Origin: Parapedobacter sp051400755
GTDB lineage: Bacteria > Bacteroidota > Bacteroidia > Sphingobacteriales > Sphingobacteriaceae
Direction: 5' to 3'
Assembly (NCBI RefSeq): GCF_051400755.1
Contig: NZ_JBLFFL010000003.1
Span: 676,875 to 740,874, forward strand
Length of the DNA stretch: 64,000 nt
Shown here: positions 10,501-17,420 of the stretch, one piece after another
Layout of the letters: every line of letters begins with the position of its first letter
How positions within the stretch are numbered: position 1 is the first letter of the stretch
Made by a program: the position numbers and the translations under genes
Notes under the pieces: model-generated
Told to the model about the DNA's origin: nothing
Database searches by the model: none
Seen by the model: only the letters and a program-made list of their open reading frames with translations

Positions 10501-10658
10501 AGCGGTACACCGGTGGCATCCCTCACCGTGCCCGATACACCCTGCTGCATCCGAACACCGGTCGCCGGCAACGGACTGCCCGCTCGCGCGACCGGAACGG
10601 CCAGCGTACCCCAAGCTGTTAAGCTTAAAAGCCAAAGAAAATAACGCGTTTTTTTCAT
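7542..10658 (-). CDS. SusC/RagA-family TonB-linked outer-membrane transporter
   Basis: This complete 1038-residue SusC has a signal peptide (about 1-26), a CarboxypepD_reg-like beta-sandwich (about 40-113, with GTVRDATGVPLDGVSVTVK), the TonB-box region DEVIVVGYGTQKKSSVT (about 118-134), a plug with VRGSGSISASNDPLVVIDG and EVLKDASSAAIYGSRGSGGVIIITT, and a C-terminal barrel ending in the aromatic VNANF. It is the first gene of a susC-susD-amidohydrolase unit. The 289-bp region upstream holds two operator-like palindromes, so transcription is likely controlled by a DNA-binding repressor or activator that is not encoded in this window. The imported compound is unknown; the neighbouring amidohydrolase and beta-helix protein suggest a decorated or acidic sugar, but this is inference. 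Confidence 0.95.
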   Translation of the reverse strand: MKKTRYFLWLLSLTAWGTLAVPVARAGSPLPATGVRMQQGVSGTVRDATGVPLDGVSVTVKRTGSGTATSTEGKFTIEQVEPTDMLVFKRMGYKELEVEVSGKTSLDVVMEEDVAGLDEVIVVGYGTQKKSSVTAAIAKVENKILDQVPVGRPELALVGRLAGVNISNTRSNPGSAPIIRVRGSGSISASNDPLVVIDGFPGASMSSVNMNDVESIEVLKDASSAAIYGSRGSGGVIIITTKKGTMGKPQLEVNAYAGVSEALGHDDWITGDEFHDYVAKYMNREYAWQGGDISVPLWGDERRPPNFRVNPVIREGDYVWEDILLRPAPMQNYSLSVRGGTENITYYISGTYRDEKGTLLNTGYKNYAFRANLDAKLTSRVRAGLMVSPNWADRQTSPVTMEAIVKTSPFVSPDPYPDGTYPRPLDYWGNSVSGQVSPLATLYGTFNTSSSMNNVGEMYVEADLLKGLSIRSSFGANITYGIAENFQAAMATSNGLNSGSARDTRSINLLNENVLRYSNDFGGDHDFNAILGASFQKATSRTALQTAVAGSFNNETIRTLNNAIIDPSRSYTTKSKWGLVSYFGRVNYAYKGRYLLAASFRTDGSSRFGPDNRWGNFPSASIAWRISQEEFLRGNRVISELKPRLSYGVVGNFNIGDFSYLGTVSAVYYSPDDVLTKGWAQNAIGNAGLQWERTESYNAGLDLGLFDNRITIAADYYRKKTSNLLYDVSVPAISGFPTAIVNVGDIRNTGFEVELNSRNLTGAFRWETAFNFSRNRNEVVDLGGVDEVINTHSRGMSWILRVGEPMFSYYGYRSLGVLVDQEDVDHSPIMAGSKPGNTKYADVGGPDGVPDGQITPDDRVILGSYLPKATLGMVNDFSWKNFDLSIAMQSSIGAKLYNLENLYYQGATVSAIRRSLVENQWWSENEPGNGKEPATALSQLAWVSNSDYYLEDASFVAIRNLNLGYRIPQSFLEKIKINNLRVFASISNLLMITKKGFHGYNPEGFTGGEVDGINSMPGFNNGSEPINRVYTFGVNANF

Positions 10659-10731
10659 GCCTATATCAATTAGTTGTTTCTTGTCCTATAAGCACATTGC
10701 GCAAATGGCGTCCGTTGGTCGTTTTACATAT

Positions 10732-10745
10732 CGGGTACGTACCCG
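10732..10745. promoter_or_regulatory. Operator-like perfect palindrome, site 1
   Basis: CGGGTACGTACCCG is a perfect 14-bp inverted repeat 74 bp in front of the susC start at 10658. Palindromes of this size with a central CG are typical for LacI- or GntR-type regulators. The regulator is not in the window. Confidence 0.6.
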
Positions 10746-10830
10746 TAATCAAGCAATACGAACTGCCGCCAAATTCCTGCACACAACATGCATAAGCGCT
10801 CCCTTAAAATTGAGTATTAAGGATTATAAT

Positions 10831-10844
10831 CGGTAACGTACCCG
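10831..10844. promoter_or_regulatory. Operator-like palindrome, site 2
   Basis: CGGTAACGTACCCG matches site 1 at 12 of 14 positions and keeps the outer CGG/CCG and central ACGT. The centres of the two sites are 99 bp apart, close to a whole number of helical turns, which would fit a looped repression complex. Confidence 0.55.
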
Positions 10845-10947
10845 CTAAGTACAGAAATATATTTTAAACTTCCAAATTTTTGAAAAATACATGCTATTTC
10901 GGAGGTTCAGTCGATCGGTTCGCAGCGGCAAGTTTAAAATCCCTCTG

Positions 10948-12453
10948 TCAAAAAACAACGGTTTTGCACTGTCCCGAAACATCCGCGATCACCGCCCTCA
11001 CCTTCACCGTGCCCGTGCGGGCAAAGGAATAGTGCCATCTGCGATCCTCGGCGAAGTTTTCGTTGGCATCCTGCTGGGTCTGTATCTTCTCAGGCACATC
11101 CGCATCTCCCACATAAAATGCCACATGTATGATTGATAAATTGCTTACTACCCAGAGGTGTCGGCCATCCCAACCTGCCCGGATATCGCTTTTGGCCAAA
11201 TCACCGTCTTTGCAGGGGCACACCCGGCTATCCACAAAATTATGCGGGGTGGCATTATCGGTCGGCCCGCCGTCTGCACCTTGGTGGATCTTGCTGTTCG
11301 GTCCACAGATTACATTCATGGTGATCAATCCGCCGAAAAGCCGGTCGGTGCCAATGGACGCTCCCCAACCAAAGCCGTTATTGACCGTTGATGAACTGAT
11401 GCCGACCACATTTCCCTGCGCCAGCACCGCATAGCCGCTCACCTCGATGCCATAGCCCAGGTGGCTATCCGGATCCATGCAGCAAGGCTCGGTCTGTATA
11501 ACCGTATTGTTCATGTACACGCCGTTGACGTTCTGGTCGATCGGCCAACTCATCCCGAAGGTCACTTTGTTAGGGTACCAAAAGTCATACGCAAAATTAT
11601 TCGCCATGTAGGGTGCCACGACCGAGCTCCCCGCGCCGCCCTTGGTCAAGCAGCCGTTTTCGTTATTGCTGCAATGCTGAAATTCAGACGCGATGCGGTG
11701 GATAAAGCGGAATTCATTGTTGGTCGACCGGAAATCATGCGACACATCCGGACCGTTGAAAAATCCTTTCAGGCCATTATAACCAATGTGTTCAAAATAG
11801 TTGAAGCTCAGATCGATGTGGTCGCCGAACCCAAACGCCCAGAAACCGCTCCCATCGGGGTTCCATGGCCTCCCCCTGTACTGCTCCCAACCTCCGGGGA
11901 TACCGATGATGTCTATGAATTTATTGCCTCTGAGCACGAGGTCGGAGACGTACTTGGCCGTTATTCCATTTGATCCATCCCAGATATGCTCAAAAGTATT
12001 GCCGATGAAGGTCAGACGCCGGTCGTACCCATCGGCACCTCCGGTAAATTGGATCCCCTTACCTCGATACACGATACCGAAAGAACCGACATCATGGACA
12101 CCCTGCGCGGTCAACCCAGTTTCGGACACGATGTGCAATACGGGATTATCGACGCCATACAACTGCAACCCGCTCGTGAACTCAAATGGCGTATTGATCA
12201 GGTAGGTGCCCGGGGGAATCACAATGGCGCTCCCGGTCTTTGCGGCCTTCATGAACGCCGGGCTATCATCGGTTTTGCCGTCACCTTTGGCCCCAAAATC
12301 TTTTTTTATGTTTTTGGCATGCGCCGGTGGTAGAGGCACCGCAATGTCGCGCCAGGTAAGTGGCATCTGCTGTTGCGCAAACAGCGTATAAGTCGCAAAT
12401 AACAATGCAACGACGGTCAGCTTCCGGGTTAGATTGTCAAAAATAGTCTTCAT
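10948..12453 (-). CDS. Secreted right-handed beta-helix protein, pectate-lyase-3-like
   Basis: The 501-residue protein has a signal peptide (about 1-26) and then the DFGAKGDGKTDDSPAF motif at 52-67, which opens the pectate lyase superfamily / GH28-like beta-helix fold. Further helix coils follow (GSAIVIPPGTYLI, NGITAKYVSDLVLRGNKFIDI, NTVIQTEPCC). The C-terminal about 90 residues (from RAGWDGRHLWVV) look like a small beta-sandwich and not part of the helix. Several Cys pairs (for example CC at about 336 and VCPCKDG) suggest disulfides in an exported protein. It lies upstream of susC on the same strand and probably acts on a polysaccharide or its side chains; the bond cleaved, or whether it only binds, cannot be decided here. 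Confidence 0.75.
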   Translation of the reverse strand: MKTIFDNLTRKLTVVALLFATYTLFAQQQMPLTWRDIAVPLPPAHAKNIKKDFGAKGDGKTDDSPAFMKAAKTGSAIVIPPGTYLINTPFEFTSGLQLYGVDNPVLHIVSETGLTAQGVHDVGSFGIVYRGKGIQFTGGADGYDRRLTFIGNTFEHIWDGSNGITAKYVSDLVLRGNKFIDIIGIPGGWEQYRGRPWNPDGSGFWAFGFGDHIDLSFNYFEHIGYNGLKGFFNGPDVSHDFRSTNNEFRFIHRIASEFQHCSNNENGCLTKGGAGSSVVAPYMANNFAYDFWYPNKVTFGMSWPIDQNVNGVYMNNTVIQTEPCCMDPDSHLGYGIEVSGYAVLAQGNVVGISSSTVNNGFGWGASIGTDRLFGGLITMNVICGPNSKIHQGADGGPTDNATPHNFVDSRVCPCKDGDLAKSDIRAGWDGRHLWVVSNLSIIHVAFYVGDADVPEKIQTQQDANENFAEDRRWHYSFARTGTVKVRAVIADVSGQCKTVVF

Positions 12454-12494
12454 CCGTTGTCAAGGAAAAAATGATTTCTACAACAAACTAGATT

Positions 12495-13415
12495 TTACCG
12501 ATAGCCCGTGGTATCGGCTGGTTTTCCCACATCCTGCACCTCTACGAGGTAACGCCAGCAGTCAGGTTGCGATCCATCCACGTCCCTTACATCATAGTGA
12601 ATGGCCAGTTCCCCGCTCGAGACGGATTGACCTGTCCACCGCAACTTATTATCATCGGCGGCGAGGGCCGCCAATGCTCGGCCGATATACCGCGGTGATT
12701 CGGAAATGGCAAAGTGCGGCTGCTGCTTAATTGCCTCCTCCCAGTTGGGCTCCGATACGCCATAATGCTCGAGCATGATCTCGGAGCGCAACCATCCCGG
12801 TGTCACGGCCACTGACGTGGCTTTATAGGCAGCTAAATCCTTGGCATGCGCCCATGCCATGCGTATCGGCGCATTTTTAGCCAAATCGTAGAATACCGAT
12901 AACCGATAGTTGTCTTTGTTATACGCGGCCGTACCATCGGTGACCTCTACCAGCAGTCCGCCTTCGCGCTCAATGAGCAGCGGCAACGCATGGTGAGCAG
13001 TGATCAGGTGCGTATCTACCGCCAGGTGAAGCAGGCGCAGTCCTTTTTGCAGCGAATGCTCCCACACAGGTTTGTTCCATTCGGTGAGGTACTCACCACC
13101 CCAAATGTCGTTGACGAGGATATCCAGCCGACCATGATCTGTCCGAATCCGGTCTACAAGCGCTTTTACTTCGGCATCCACCAGGTGGTCTACCACCAAC
13201 GGTATTGCCACACCGCCTGTGTCGGTAATCAGCTTGGCCGTCTCTTCAATGGTCTCCGGCCGGCCATATTCAGACTGTCGGTTGGCCGTGGTGCGGCCCG
13301 TCACATATACCGTGGCTCCCGCCATCCCCAATTCCAGTGCGATGCCTCTACCGGCACCCCGGGTAGCGCCCGCCACCAGCGCTACTTTTCCATTCAGTTT
13401 CTTATCGGTCGTCAT
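12495..13415 (-). CDS. Short-chain dehydrogenase/reductase (SDR) family oxidoreductase
   Basis: The 306-residue protein carries the Rossmann NAD(P)-binding motif GATRGAGRG at 16-24, TGR at 39-41 typical for NADP-using SDRs, NDIWGG at 102-107 in place of the usual NNAG, and the catalytic YxxxK as YDLAK at 176-180. The length and the NDIWGG variant resemble DHRS1-type SDRs. The usual catalytic Ser region reads VTDGTAAY, so the Ser is not obvious. It precedes the beta-helix gene by 41 bp on the same strand and may be co-transcribed with it. The substrate is unknown. Confidence 0.88.
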   Translation of the reverse strand: MTTDKKLNGKVALVAGATRGAGRGIALELGMAGATVYVTGRTTANRQSEYGRPETIEETAKLITDTGGVAIPLVVDHLVDAEVKALVDRIRTDHGRLDILVNDIWGGEYLTEWNKPVWEHSLQKGLRLLHLAVDTHLITAHHALPLLIEREGGLLVEVTDGTAAYNKDNYRLSVFYDLAKNAPIRMAWAHAKDLAAYKATSVAVTPGWLRSEIMLEHYGVSEPNWEEAIKQQPHFAISESPRYIGRALAALAADDNKLRWTGQSVSSGELAIHYDVRDVDGSQPDCWRYLVEVQDVGKPADTTGYR

Positions 13416-13503
13416 GAGTTGCTATTGGTTCTTTTCTCTTAAACGAAGAAACGAGTTTAATTGATACAACATCCATCGGATGTGCATCTAAATGAAATAT
13501 TGC

Positions 13504-13511
13504 TATTTTTG
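13504..13511 (+). promoter_or_regulatory. Possible -7 box for the acyltransferase gene
   Basis: TATTTTTG matches the Bacteroidota -7 consensus TAnnTTTG and lies 47 bp before the start at 13559. No TTG is found at the proper -33 distance, so support is weak. Confidence 0.35.
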
Positions 13512-13558
13512 GAAAATCCGAACATGAAACTACCCATTCAATTGTTTACCGATAGATA

Positions 13559-14638
13559 ATGAGCGCCACCCCTTCGACAACACTGAACACCAAACAGCAT
13601 TTTAGTATATTAGATGGCCTCCGCGGTATTGCGGCTATCGGGATCGTGATCTTCCATTTTATGGAATGGATGTATACTGATTTCAGCTTGAATTTCATTG
13701 GACATGGTTTTCTGGCGGTAGACTTTTTCTTCTGTCTCTCGGGCTTTGTCATCGCCTATGCCTATGACGATCGGCTGGCGAAAATGGGAATACTCGAGTT
13801 TTTTAAACGCCGGTTGATCCGGTTGCATCCACTGGTGATCCTGGGGTCTGTTTTGGGATTGTTGGGGTTTCTGCTGGACCCATATGTGGATAACCTCGCC
13901 TCATATAACCTCCCGCAGATCGCACTGCTGTTCGTGACATCGATTTTGCTGATCCCGAATCCAACCATGGCTGATAGGAGCTTCAATGTCTTTGGTCTGA
14001 ATGCGCCTTCGTGGTCCTTATTCTGGGAATACATGGCTAACATCTGCTATGCGTTGGTCCTGGTTCGGCTGAATAAGCGGGTTATTTATGTATTGACGCT
14101 GCTGGCGGCTATTGTACTCGGAAAAATCGCATACCAAACGGGTAACCTGCTGGGTGGGTGGAGCGCGGATAACTTTTGGCACGGCGGGGCCCGTATCTCG
14201 TATTCGTTTCTGATGGGGATGCTGATTTTCAGGAATCGGTGGATCATCCGAAACAAACTGGGCTTCGTGGGCCTCACTATCCTGCTGTTAGCGGCGCTGA
14301 TGATGCCTTATTTTGCTGAAAACTGGCTGGTGGAGCTATTGATTGTGCTCTGCTATTTCCCATTGCTGGTTTCGTTGGGCGCCGGTGCAACGCTATCGCC
14401 AAGATTAGCAAAGGTATGTGATTTATCAGGACGGATTTCGTACCCGCTGTATATGACGCATTACTTCGCCATTTGGATTTTTGGAAATTTCTTCTTGGCA
14501 AACAAACCGGAACCCCGCGATTTAACAGGCGTGATTATACTAGCCACTATTGGATTATTGTTCATCGCGTATCTGGCAATGCGGTTTTACGATGAACCGA
14601 TCCGTAAATATTTGTCTAAACGCACGGTCAAAAAATGA
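13559..14638 (+). CDS. Acyltransferase 3 (OafA/YrhL-like) membrane protein
   Basis: The 359-residue integral membrane protein has about ten hydrophobic segments. The N-terminus carries the family motif LDGLRGIAAIGIVIFHF, including the conserved LDGLRG and the catalytic-type His33, followed by DFFFCLSGFVIAYAY and an FFKRRLIRLHPL segment, all standard for acyltransferase 3 proteins. These enzymes usually transfer acetyl or other short acyl groups from the cytoplasmic side to sugars of the cell envelope or to exported glycans. No sugar gene cluster is nearby, so the acceptor cannot be named. The gene stands alone between a divergent SDR gene and the protease unit. Confidence 0.9.
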   Translation: MSATPSTTLNTKQHFSILDGLRGIAAIGIVIFHFMEWMYTDFSLNFIGHGFLAVDFFFCLSGFVIAYAYDDRLAKMGILEFFKRRLIRLHPLVILGSVLGLLGFLLDPYVDNLASYNLPQIALLFVTSILLIPNPTMADRSFNVFGLNAPSWSLFWEYMANICYALVLVRLNKRVIYVLTLLAAIVLGKIAYQTGNLLGGWSADNFWHGGARISYSFLMGMLIFRNRWIIRNKLGFVGLTILLLAALMMPYFAENWLVELLIVLCYFPLLVSLGAGATLSPRLAKVCDLSGRISYPLYMTHYFAIWIFGNFFLANKPEPRDLTGVIILATIGLLFIAYLAMRFYDEPIRKYLSKRTVKK

Positions 14639-14744
14639 AGCGAATCATCATATTGGACTGAGCTAAATATACACTAAATCAGGTATTGCATACCCTTTCT
14701 GTATTAGAGAGCTTTGGATAAGTTATAACCAAATTAAGCTTATC

Positions 14745-15725
14745 ATGAGAATTTGTACAGAAATACAAACCTGGATAACGGAGACCATCTCACGGCCGAT
14801 AGAAAACTGGATAAACCAAGAAGAGCGCCGCTGCCGCGAACAACCCTGCAACTGGTGGTGCCTGTGTTGTAACAAATGGTTTTGTTGGATCGTCGTGATC
14901 GTAGTAAAGGTAATCACCTGGGTGGTCGAAACCATAACGCGGCTGGTAACACAAGTGGTGTGTACGATCGTCGGATTGGTACTTGATCTGATCGCATTCG
15001 TCATCAACCTCATCCTGAGCATCCCCATATTGGGAGGCATCATCCGAACGGTCATCAACTGGGTCACCGAAATCGTGTGGCGAATCATTGGTCTCCCTGA
15101 TTTTCTGTTGTCGTTGGCGGGGGTAAGACTGCGAAAAAAGATGTATGTCAAACTGATTATCCTGAATAATAACGGGGCGCCCCATACTACCGAAGCGGTG
15201 GCCATAAGGGGTATCCAGACCGCTCAAGAGATTTTTGACACCCAGTGCAATGTCAATCTGATCTATACCGGGGTTTGTGTGCCCCAGTTGGTCACCAACA
15301 ATATGGCTAATAACGTTGAATGCGGCGCAGGAGGCTTTTTTAGTGACTGGTGGATCGGTGGCTCCTATTATGAACTGGTATCGGCAGATTGTGCCTTTGA
15401 AGATGGGTGGAAACGGATCGTGGGGTACGGTTCTGAGATGATTGTCTTTGTGATCAACGACATCACGCCCCGTTCGACGGTTGGCTGCAGCTTTTCGGCA
15501 ACGCATAACTATGTCGTTGTCGAACCCAACATTGCCGGAATACAGTCCATCGCCCATGAAATTGGGCATGGCTGCCTCTTGCCGCATTTGGAAGATGCGG
15601 CAGACCGGGATAATCTTATGTTCCCCAATATCCGGACGGATGCCGCAGGAGAATTGGTGAACAGGGATATGACGAATTTTCAGATTGCGTCTCTCCGGGG
15701 GAGCAGGCATTGTACATTTATTTAA
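14745..15725 (+). CDS. Membrane-anchored metzincin-like zinc protease with a Trp/Cys-rich N-terminal module
   Basis: Residues 1-47 are unusually rich in Trp and Cys (Cys30, 35, 39, 41, 42, 47). Residues 48-128 form a long hydrophobic array, probably two or three membrane-embedded helices with repeated W-V-T-E/T-I patterns. Residues 132-326 form a soluble domain with the zinc motif HEIGHGCLLPH at 271-281, which fits HExxHxxxxxH, and NLMFP at 290-294 as a likely Met-turn; together they indicate a metzincin-type metallopeptidase. There is no normal signal peptide. The Cys pairs in the protease domain suggest it works outside the cytoplasm or becomes oxidised. Two small membrane-protein genes follow within 15 bp in all. 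I do not recognise the whole architecture from a named family; the substrate is unknown. Confidence 0.65.
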   Translation: MRICTEIQTWITETISRPIENWINQEERRCREQPCNWWCLCCNKWFCWIVVIVVKVITWVVETITRLVTQVVCTIVGLVLDLIAFVINLILSIPILGGIIRTVINWVTEIVWRIIGLPDFLLSLAGVRLRKKMYVKLIILNNNGAPHTTEAVAIRGIQTAQEIFDTQCNVNLIYTGVCVPQLVTNNMANNVECGAGGFFSDWWIGGSYYELVSADCAFEDGWKRIVGYGSEMIVFVINDITPRSTVGCSFSATHNYVVVEPNIAGIQSIAHEIGHGCLLPHLEDAADRDNLMFPNIRTDAAGELVNRDMTNFQIASLRGSRHCTFI

Positions 15726-15737
15726 AAAATTTCAATC

Positions 15738-15863
15738 ATGGAAAAGAATCCAAATAATAGCCAACAAGATGGCGCCAATTGCAATGCTAAGATTTCAACC
15801 GGTTTCTACGCATTTCTGGCTATCGTGGCTATCGCTGCGGTTATCTGGTTAATTTTGAAGTAA
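15738..15863 (+). CDS. Small single-pass membrane protein, 41 residues
   Basis: A 41-codon frame (MEKNPNNSQQDGANC...) starts 12 bp after the protease stop and ends 2 bp before the next gene. Its first 21 residues are polar and rich in Asn and Gln. Residues 23-40 form one hydrophobic helix (FYAFLAIVAIAAVIWLIL). Position and tight spacing make it likely to be a real member of the protease unit. No family is recognised. Confidence 0.6.
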   Translation: MEKNPNNSQQDGANCNAKISTGFYAFLAIVAIAAVIWLILK

Positions 15864-15865
15864 TC

Positions 15866-16282
15866 ATGAAAACGCTGAGCAACATCGTCACCGTCACCAA
15901 CGTTGAACAACTCCGTTCGTTATTGCGTGTGCGAGTCTTTGAGCGGCCGCCCATGCAGGTAACGATACAGTTGGACAGCCAGGATGACGTCGAAAACGAA
16001 CTGCTGGAATCTAAGATAAACCGCTACTACAATGCCTGTGGGTGTGGCGAAGGGAAGTTTTTCGTTGTCCTGGCATTGGCGGCGTTTTTTATCAAGGGAG
16101 CCGCGCAAGCCCATTTTTCGTGGAGCTGGTATCATGCGGGAGTCGCGTTTTTGTATTGCCTTGGCGGCGCGTTTATCGGTAAGGCGTGGGGGCAGGTAAA
16201 TGCATACCTCAAACTGCGGAAAAGCATTCGCGAGGCCCTGTCAAAAAAAAGTAAAACAAGTCGGCCGCTGGCACAGGCCTAA
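15866..16282 (+). CDS. Hypothetical two-helix membrane protein
   Basis: The 138-residue protein has a soluble N-terminal part (1-60) that ends with a CGCGEGK segment, two likely transmembrane helices (about 65-80 and 92-108, separated by a short Trp-rich loop HFSWSWYH), and a basic C-terminal tail (KLRKSIREALSKKSKTS) that should stay in the cytoplasm. It begins 2 bp after the 41-residue gene and is the last gene of the protease unit. I do not recognise a family. A role as membrane partner or regulator of the protease is only inferred from position. Confidence 0.65.
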   Translation: MKTLSNIVTVTNVEQLRSLLRVRVFERPPMQVTIQLDSQDDVENELLESKINRYYNACGCGEGKFFVVLALAAFFIKGAAQAHFSWSWYHAGVAFLYCLGGAFIGKAWGQVNAYLKLRKSIREALSKKSKTSRPLAQA

Positions 16283-16303
16283 AGAGGGCCAACTAATAAT
16301 TGC

Positions 16304-16311
16304 TAAATTTG
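16304..16311 (+). promoter_or_regulatory. Possible -7 box for the DUF3050 gene
   Basis: TAAATTTG fits TAnnTTTG and lies 17 bp before the ATG at 16328. A matching TTG at -33 is missing, so this is a weak call. Confidence 0.35.
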
Positions 16312-16327
16312 CTGTCATGCAGGTTCT

Positions 16328-17146
16328 ATGGGACCAACAAAGGAAAATTACGTACGAATGAATATGCCCATGCAAAACGTAGAAGCAATTAATCAGTATA
16401 TCGATGCCGAACGCAACAAGCTAGTATCCCATGCCCTTTATTCAAGAATTAAAACCATCGCCGATTTACAACGATTCACAGCGTACCATGTCTATGCTGT
16501 GTGGGATTTTATGTCCCTATTGAAAGCCTTACAAATAAAGCTAACCTGCACGACTATTCCTTGGTTTGCAACGCCATCTCCCAATACCCGGTATTTGATT
16601 AATGAAATCGTCCTTGCAGAGGAGTCTGACGAGTATGTCGATGGCCGCCGCCTCAGCCATTATGAAATGTACCTGGATGCCATGCGGACGCTTGGTGCCG
16701 ATACCAAGCCGATTGAAGGGTTGGTGGATACGATCCGCTCAGGCAAAACCATCACCGAGGCTATTGACGGCCTGGAGGTCGATCATCGGATAAAGGCTTT
16801 CTTACAGTTTTCTTTTGACATCATCGAGGAGGGTGAACCGCATAAGATAGCCAGTGCCTTTACCTTCGGTCGTGAAAACTTGATTCCCGACATGTTCACC
16901 TCAATATTGCATGAGTTTCAGCAACATTTTCCGCATGCTGACCTCACTAAACTGATCTATTATTTCAAACGCCACATAGAACTTGATAGCGATGAGCACG
17001 GCCCGTTGGCGATGATGATGATTCAGGAATTGGGCGGTGAAGATGGACAGAAATGGAAAGAAATGGGAGATGTGGCTAAAGTTGCCTTGACGAAGCGGTT
17101 GGCGCTGTGGGATGCGATATTGGACGCCGTCGACAATTTAACATAA
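16328..17146 (+). CDS. DUF3050 family protein with heme-oxygenase-like fold
   Basis: The 272-residue protein matches the DUF3050 pattern: INQYIDAERNKLVSHALY near the start, then HVYAVWDFMSLLKALQ (54-69), EESDEYVDGRRLSHYEMYLDAM (98-119) and HIELDSDEHGPLA (216-228). The all-helical heme-oxygenase-like fold together with Glu98/Glu99, His111, His216, Asp220 and His224 resembles the metal ligands of heme-oxygenase-like diiron oxidases, but diiron activity here is inference. The ATG at 16328 is used; the ATGs at 16358 and 16364 give an N-terminus closer to family members and may be the real start. It stands alone. Confidence 0.8.
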   Translation: MGPTKENYVRMNMPMQNVEAINQYIDAERNKLVSHALYSRIKTIADLQRFTAYHVYAVWDFMSLLKALQIKLTCTTIPWFATPSPNTRYLINEIVLAEESDEYVDGRRLSHYEMYLDAMRTLGADTKPIEGLVDTIRSGKTITEAIDGLEVDHRIKAFLQFSFDIIEEGEPHKIASAFTFGRENLIPDMFTSILHEFQQHFPHADLTKLIYYFKRHIELDSDEHGPLAMMMIQELGGEDGQKWKEMGDVAKVALTKRLALWDAILDAVDNLT

Positions 17147-17244
17147 CTTAACAATTGGCCGCTAACTCGGGCATAGTTATTGGAACTATCTGGTTAATTG
17201 TAGAATTGTCTTTTCATAGTTTAGGTTTATAATTGGTTAGTTTC

Positions 17245-17282
17245 GAAAGCCCTGATTCTCCCCGTTTCAGGGCTTTCTTTTT
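17245..17282 (+). terminator. Intrinsic terminator
   Basis: A perfect 10-bp stem, GAAAGCCCTG at 17245-17254 with CAGGGCTTTC at 17268-17277, is followed directly by a T run. It lies 99 bp after the DUF3050 stop and would separate this gene from hflX. Confidence 0.85.
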
Positions 17283-17295
17283 GCATAAAAACCGT

Positions 17296-17303
17296 TACCT
17301 TTG
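17296..17303 (+). promoter_or_regulatory. Probable -7 box for hflX
   Basis: TACCTTTG fits the TAnnTTTG consensus. It lies just after the terminator and gives a leader of about 110 nt before hflX. The nearest upstream TTG is only 12 bp away, shorter than usual. Confidence 0.45.
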
Positions 17304-17359
17304 TATGTTGTTAATGAATAAAGCCATGTAATACCCCACTACAACACCACATTTGTAGC

Positions 17360-17392
17360 TGGCGCTTGTAAGGAGCGCCAATGGATTTTTAC
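17360..17392 (+). other. Hairpin plus T-rich tract in the hflX leader
   Basis: TGGCGCT at 17360-17366 pairs with AGCGCCA at 17374-17380 over a 7-nt loop and is followed by TGGATTTTTAC. This resembles a weak intrinsic terminator or attenuator 28 bp before the hflX start. Confidence 0.4.
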
Positions 17393-17420
17393 TTTTCTTT
17401 TATTTTTTACTTTTTTATAC

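Noticed and set aside
9666..10622. Long + strand open frame (318 codons) opposite susC
   Set aside because: Shadow of the susC plug region; His/Arg-rich translation without any recognisable domain.
14790..15710. Long - strand open frame opposite the metzincin-like gene
   Set aside because: The + strand frame has the zinc motif, membrane helices and tight gene spacing; the - strand translation has none of these.
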